DNA from: Planctomycetota bacterium
GTDB taxonomy: Bacteria > Planctomycetota > Planctomycetia > Pirellulales > UBA1268
Length of the DNA: 16,429 nt
Assembly: GCA_003669255.1 (NCBI GenBank)
Contig: QWPO01000153.1
Coordinates: 1-16,429, forward strand
Reading direction: 5' to 3'
Position 1 is the stretch's first letter. Each line of letters starts with the position of its first letter. The position numbers were made by a program, and so were the translations under genes. Shown here one piece after another: positions 12,935 to 16,429 of the stretch. The notes under the pieces were generated by a model. That model was given only the letters and a program-made list of their open reading frames with translations. It did no database searches and was not told the DNA's origin.

Positions 12935-14650
12935 TCAGCCGATGACGGACCGTCTCCTGGCGCGGTAGTCCCAGACCACGAACCGCTCCAGTTCCTTGCC
13001 CGCGGTGAAGAATACCCTGCCGCCGGCCGCCTCCGCGAGCCGATACGCGAACTGGATGTCCGCCCGCGACTGCGACCAGCCCGAGAGGAGGAACACGTTC
13101 ACGATGATCCCCTCGCGGCGACAGAGTTCGGCCTCCCGCATCGTGGCTTCCTCCGTCCGGCGGTGGGGCGGGTAGAGCAGGTAAAGCTGGCTTCCCTCGA
13201 AGTGCGCCGTCGGGAGCCCATCGGTGATCAGGATCACCTGCTTGTTGGGCGTGTCCTGCCGTGCGAGATGCTGCCGCGAGAGCGACAGAGCATGCTGGAT
13301 GTTGGTGAAGTGGGGAGGCACATCCGACTCGGAGATCACCGGATCGGCCATGTCGGCCCGCAGGCGGACAACCGAGTCGAACACCGTTACAGGCTTGGGC
13401 ATCAGTGAGACGATCTCGCCCGGCGACCGCGGCTTCGCAAACGACGCCATCTCGATGAACTGAACGTAGTCGCCCGGATACTCCCGGAGCACGAGCCCCT
13501 GGAGCGCCAGCGCCATCCGCTTCACGCTCACGTGCAGCCCGCCGTAGCGCATCGAGCCGCTCATATCCATCACCACCGTGGTCGCGCACTTCGGCGTGTT
13601 TCGCGTGCGATGCACCTCGATGTCGCGGGGGTCGAGCCGCAGCGGGCGGGCCGCACCGGGTGACTCCCCCGCCTGCCGCAGCATCGCGTTGACGAGCGAC
13701 CCGGGAATGTCCATGTGGGCCACCGAGTCGCCAAACTCGTAGGGCCGCGTCGGCACCGTCTCGACAGCGCCCTCTCCCTGGACATCTCCCTGGTGGCGGC
13801 CGGTCCGCGATGGATCGAGGTCGGCGAAGATCCGCTCCAGCAACTTCCCCTGAAACAGCCGCAGCGCCTGCGGCGTCAGTTCGTAGCCGCGTTTGGTCTT
13901 CTGGAGCCCCTGCTCGGCGGCCAGCCGTTCGACCGCCTCCTGAATCTGCCGCCGCAGCAGATCGAGTTCATCCCTCTCGCCCTGCTCGAGATACTCGCCC
14001 AGCGCCTCCATGTCGATCAGCGCCACCTTGGCGGTCTTCATCGCCTCCTCGATCTGTCGCAGCAGCTCCTCGATCTCTTCCAGCCGCTCCTTCACCTCGA
14101 GGGCCTCGGGCACGGCGAGCTTTTCCCGGCCGGTGAACGTCCACCGCGCGGCGAGTTCGTCGACTTGATAGACCTCCCCCAGAACCTCGATCAGCCCCGC
14201 CAGCTGCCCGGCAAACGGCGATTGGTCGTCGTCCTGCGCATACCAGAGCCTCTCCAGCGAACGGATCTGCTCCTCGCGCACCGCCTTCGCGAAGCCCTCG
14301 CGCGACTTCGCCGGCGGCTGTGCCCGCTGGGCCGCGTCGCGAAACCGCTGCCGTGCCCGCTTCCGCACCGCGTCGGTCTCGTAGGTTTCGAGGATCTTCC
14401 GCCGCGCCTCCTCGAGCCGCCGCCGAATCGATTCGAGCGACGGCCCGAGTCCGCGAATCTGCTCGGGCGACAGCACGATCGCGTCGGCGAGTTGCTCCTC
14501 GGTCAGTTCGGAACTGTCGCCGAACTCGAGGAGGTGCTCCATCGCGGGCGTGACGAGGTCGATCTCCGGCGGCCGCGGTGGCGGAATCCGCGCCGGGTCG
14601 TACCGCTGGTACGTGTGAACGATCCCGCCGAGCGTGTCGCGTGTGGGCAC
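12935..14650 (-). CDS. VWA-domain protein, partner of the AAA+ ATPase (CoxE/BchD-like)
   Basis: 571 residues from GTG 14650. The N-terminal two-thirds is charged and helical (long Glu/Arg/Leu stretches around 70-140 and 180-250, likely coiled coil). A C-terminal von Willebrand A domain (about 355-530) has the metal-dependent adhesion motif DMSGS (362-366), Thr449 and ITDG (Asp477). Such proteins work with AAA+ ATPases of the MoxR or magnesium-chelatase I type to insert metals or remodel protein complexes. The open frame continues upstream to 15250, but that part is antisense-frame sequence inside the ATPase gene. GTG 14650 overlaps the ATPase stop (TAGTG) and has GGGAGG 9-10 bases upstream. 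It converges with the small membrane protein gene. No substrate gene is adjacent. Confidence 0.88.
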   Translation of the reverse strand: MPTRDTLGGIVHTYQRYDPARIPPPRPPEIDLVTPAMEHLLEFGDSSELTEEQLADAIVLSPEQIRGLGPSLESIRRRLEEARRKILETYETDAVRKRARQRFRDAAQRAQPPAKSREGFAKAVREEQIRSLERLWYAQDDDQSPFAGQLAGLIEVLGEVYQVDELAARWTFTGREKLAVPEALEVKERLEEIEELLRQIEEAMKTAKVALIDMEALGEYLEQGERDELDLLRRQIQEAVERLAAEQGLQKTKRGYELTPQALRLFQGKLLERIFADLDPSRTGRHQGDVQGEGAVETVPTRPYEFGDSVAHMDIPGSLVNAMLRQAGESPGAARPLRLDPRDIEVHRTRNTPKCATTVVMDMSGSMRYGGLHVSVKRMALALQGLVLREYPGDYVQFIEMASFAKPRSPGEIVSLMPKPVTVFDSVVRLRADMADPVISESDVPPHFTNIQHALSLSRQHLARQDTPNKQVILITDGLPTAHFEGSQLYLLYPPHRRTEEATMREAELCRREGIIVNVFLLSGWSQSRADIQFAYRLAEAAGGRVFFTAGKELERFVVWDYRARRRSVIG

Positions 14651-16077
14651 TAGCGAAACCCTCCCGTGTCGTAGACCGTGCGGCCGTGCGACTGAAGGCG
14701 GCTGATCCGCTCGGTGGCATAGAGGCCGGCCAGGACAAACTCGATGCAACTGGCGCGCACCGCCGGATCCCGCGCGGCGTTCACCTCGAAGGCCTTCTGC
14801 CAGACGGCCGGCACGTCCGCGACAATGGTTTCGTAGGCCGCGCTCGGCACCATGTCGCCCACCTCGACCTTCGCCCCCTGGCGGAAGGCAGCCGCGATCT
14901 CGGCCAGGCCGTGTTCCTCGACGTATTCCTCGAATACGGTCGTGATCGCCTCGGCCACCACAGCCTCGAGCACCTGCCGCTCGGTCATCTGGTGGCTCCC
15001 CATCAGGTCGAGTTCGAGCTTGCCGAGGCTCGAGGTGGCGAGATGCCCCAGATCGCTGATTCGCGGCACCGCCGGCTGTTCGCTGAGACGGACCGCCCGC
15101 TGGCGGGCGCTTGCCACCAGCGTTTCGCAGTTGGCGATCGAGAACCGTGCGCTCACGCCCGACTGCTGGTCGATGAACTTGCTCTTCCGCGCCGCGATCG
15201 TGATCTGCTCGAGCACCTGCTTCATGAAGTGGGGCACGACCACGGGCCACTCGCCGCCGAGGTCGATGCCCGCCTCCTGCTCGGCCACCTGGATGCCGAG
15301 TTCCCGGTCCTGTGGGTAGTGGGTGTGGATCACGGCGCCGATCCGGTCCTTGAGCTGGGGGATCACCTTGCCGGAACGGTTGTAGGTGGACGGGTTCGCC
15401 GAGAAGAGGAGCATCACGTCGATGTCGAACTTCACGGGATACCCACGGATCTGGACGTCGCGCTCTTCGAGGATGTTGAACATCCCCACCTGCACGAGCT
15501 CATCGAGTTCGGGCAGTTCGTTCATCGCGAAGATGCCGCGGTGCATCCGCGGTATCAGGCCGAGGTGGAGCGCCTCCTCACTCGACATGCTCGTGCCGCC
15601 GGCGAGCTTCGCCGGGTCGATCTCGCCGATGATGTCGGCGAACTTCGTGCCGGGGGCCAGCCGCTCGGCATACCGCTCTGCCCGGGGCCACCAGGCGATC
15701 GGCACGTCGGCTGGATCCCGTGAGGCCACGAGCCGGCGGCCGGCCGACGTGATCGGGGCGAAGGGGTCGTCGTGGAGCGGAATCGCGGGATCGTCGAGGT
15801 ACGGAAGATGCTCATCGAGAAACCGCACCAACAGCCGCATCAGCCGACTCTTGGCCTGCCCCTTCTCGCCGAGGAAGAGCATGTCGTGCCCCGCGATCAG
15901 GGAGATGCTGATCTCGGGGATCACCGTGTCGTCGTAGCCGACAATGCCGGGAAAGAGTTCGTCGCCGTTTCGCAGCATCCGCAGGAAGTTCTCACGAACC
16001 TCGTCCTTCACGCTGCGGCTCTTCCAGCCACTGGCCTTCAGTTCGGCGAGATTGGAAGGCAATCGGGTGCTGCTCAT
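14650..16077 (-). CDS. MoxR/BchI-like AAA+ ATPase
   Basis: 475 residues, related to the ATPases often annotated as magnesium chelatase or sigma54-interacting regulators and paired with a VWA protein. Walker A is GEKGQAKS (70-77). The Walker B region is GIFAMNELPEL (181-191), with Asn in place of the usual Asp before the catalytic Glu187; I recall this NE form as normal in this subgroup. Sensor-1 is FSANPS (Asn228), and LKDRIGAVIHTHYP (242-255) is a family hallmark. It lacks a GAFTGA loop and a DNA-binding domain, so it is not a sigma54 activator. AGGAG lies 8 bases before ATG 16077. It is translated in tandem with the VWA gene (stop and start overlap by one base). The probable role is ATP-driven remodelling or metal insertion; the target is unknown. 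Confidence 0.9.
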   Translation of the reverse strand: MSSTRLPSNLAELKASGWKSRSVKDEVRENFLRMLRNGDELFPGIVGYDDTVIPEISISLIAGHDMLFLGEKGQAKSRLMRLLVRFLDEHLPYLDDPAIPLHDDPFAPITSAGRRLVASRDPADVPIAWWPRAERYAERLAPGTKFADIIGEIDPAKLAGGTSMSSEEALHLGLIPRMHRGIFAMNELPELDELVQVGMFNILEERDVQIRGYPVKFDIDVMLLFSANPSTYNRSGKVIPQLKDRIGAVIHTHYPQDRELGIQVAEQEAGIDLGGEWPVVVPHFMKQVLEQITIAARKSKFIDQQSGVSARFSIANCETLVASARQRAVRLSEQPAVPRISDLGHLATSSLGKLELDLMGSHQMTERQVLEAVVAEAITTVFEEYVEEHGLAEIAAAFRQGAKVEVGDMVPSAAYETIVADVPAVWQKAFEVNAARDPAVRASCIEFVLAGLYATERISRLQSHGRTVYDTGGFR

Positions 16078-16102
16078 GGGGCGAATCTCCTAGTTGACAG
16101 CC

Positions 16103-16108
16103 ATTGTA
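16103..16108 (-). promoter_or_regulatory. Possible -10 element for the AAA-VWA operon
   Basis: In the minus direction TACAAT lies 26-31 bases before the ATPase start codon, a good match to the -10 hexamer. No convincing -35 is found at 16-18 bases; the nearest, CTGATA (16130-16135), is 21 bases away. Weak evidence from a single hexamer. Confidence 0.25.
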
Positions 16109-16145
16109 GGCCGGGCGATCCACGCGGCCTATCAGTTGGTGCGTC

Positions 16146-16181
16146 ATAGGGTGCGTTACAGGGTGCGCCAGAGGGATGGCA
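16146..16181. repeat. Three tandem 12-bp units
   Basis: ATAGGGTGCGTT (16146-16157), ACAGGGTGCGCC (16158-16169) and AGAGGGATGGCA (16170-16181) are head-to-tail units with a shared AGGG-TG core. They lie in the non-coding region upstream of the ATPase gene and next to a larger inverted repeat. Could be regulator half-sites or part of a repeat element. Confidence 0.6.
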
Positions 16182-16187
16182 TGCGCC

Positions 16188-16309
16188 GCAGCCGGCCGGT
16201 GACATGCTCGAAGCCGGCGGCATGTGCGAGTTCACTGCTCCTGCGGAATACCGGCGTCCGGCGTCCGCACATGTCACCGGGCTTCTGCGCGTGCCCCCGA
16301 TCCGGCTGC
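16188..16309. repeat. Nested inverted repeats in the intergenic region
   Basis: CCGGTGACATG (16196-16206) is exactly inverted at 16270-16280. It is bordered outside by GCAGCCGG (16188-16195) and its inverse at 16302-16309, and inside by CATGTGCG (16221-16228) and CGCACATG (16267-16274, overlapping the 11-bp arm). Between them is a CCGGCGT direct duplication (16251-16264). The whole can fold into a long hairpin and looks like a non-autonomous element or a structured leader. An open frame of 67 codons on the minus strand covers part of it but shows no protein-like features. No other gene is seen between 16078 and 16429. Confidence 0.6.
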
Positions 16310-16346
16310 TACCCCCTTCATGGAATCACATCGGAGGGACGACGCT

Positions 16347-16429
16347 GCGAGGGGCTGCCCATGCCCAGGAGCCGGCGTTGGTTTCTCCGCGAAGCCAGGA
16401 TGGCGAAGCGGAGAAAGCATCGAGCGAGC
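16347..16429. repeat. Partial second copy of the 6340-6477 repeat element
   Basis: 16347-16379 matches 6340-6372 at 30 of 33 bases. The segments GCCAGGATGGCGAA (16394-16407) and GCATCGAGCGAGC (16417-16429) match the first copy almost exactly. The intervening stem differs in sequence but still pairs: TTTCTCCGC (16382-16390) with GCGGAGAAA (16408-16416). The element runs off the window, so its right end is not visible. Confidence 0.85.

Noticed and set aside
14651..15250. N-terminal 200-residue extension of the VWA protein
   Set aside because: This part overlaps the conserved ATPase gene in another frame and is Arg/Gly-rich. GTG 14650 has a Shine-Dalgarno and overlaps the ATPase stop.
12935..16077. 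Magnesium chelatase for chlorophyll synthesis (bchI-bchD)
   Set aside because: No other bch gene is present, the Walker B form differs, and the AAA domain and VWA protein match the generic AAA/VWA pairs better.
16074..16277. 67-codon open frame on the minus strand upstream of the ATPase
   Set aside because: It overlaps the ATPase start and the inverted repeats, has no ribosome site I can see, and shows no recognisable protein features.

Overview
The window looks like a high-GC planctomycete chromosome segment, probably of the Pirellulales type. The support is a secreted protein resembling the planctomycete-associated DUF1598 family, archaeal-type C1-cofactor genes in a bacterium, an FHA-GAF-AAA-Fis regulator, and short palindromic repeats of a kind I associate with planctomycete genomes. 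This placement is inference from gene content; there is no rRNA or phylogenetic marker comparison behind it.

Layout, left to right. (1) 1-52: a pair of 20-bp palindromic repeats. (2) 69-2123, minus: a sigma54-type activator with FHA and GAF sensor domains. (3) 2230-3597, plus: a secreted DUF1598-like protein of unknown function. (4) 3575-6250, minus: three overlapping genes resembling mfnD, mfnF and mfnE, which make methanofuran-type C1 carriers. (5) 6251-6504: a gap filled by a second copy of the repeat pair and a 138-bp terminal-inverted-repeat element. (6) 6505-12445, minus: a compact Fe-S assembly operon with a SufR-like repressor, a lone nuoB, sufC, sufB, sufD and a Rieske-SufT fusion. 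(7) 12572-12925, plus: a small two-helix membrane protein, divergent from the repressor. (8) 12935-16077, minus: an AAA+ ATPase and VWA protein pair resembling magnesium-chelatase I/D or MoxR/VWA systems. (9) 16078-16429: a non-coding stretch with tandem and inverted repeats, ending in a partial copy of the element seen at 6340-6477.

How the genes fit together. The suf operon should sense Fe-S demand through the SufR-like cysteine protein and build clusters on the SufBCD scaffold. The Rieske-SufT fusion and NuoB are probable helper and client proteins. The mfn genes lie downstream in the same direction but behind 254 bp of repeat-rich DNA, so co-transcription is uncertain. They would supply the formyl carrier of tetrahydromethanopterin-dependent formaldehyde oxidation, whose enzymes are not in this window. 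The sigma54 activator may control the divergent DUF1598 gene: a palindromic -24/-12-like site lies in the right place, inside the activator's own 5' coding end.

No tRNA, rRNA, CRISPR array, transposase or phage gene was seen. The least explained parts are the two repeat families, including one with apparent covariation in a hairpin stem, the Rieske-SufT fusion, and nuoB placed between sufR and sufC.
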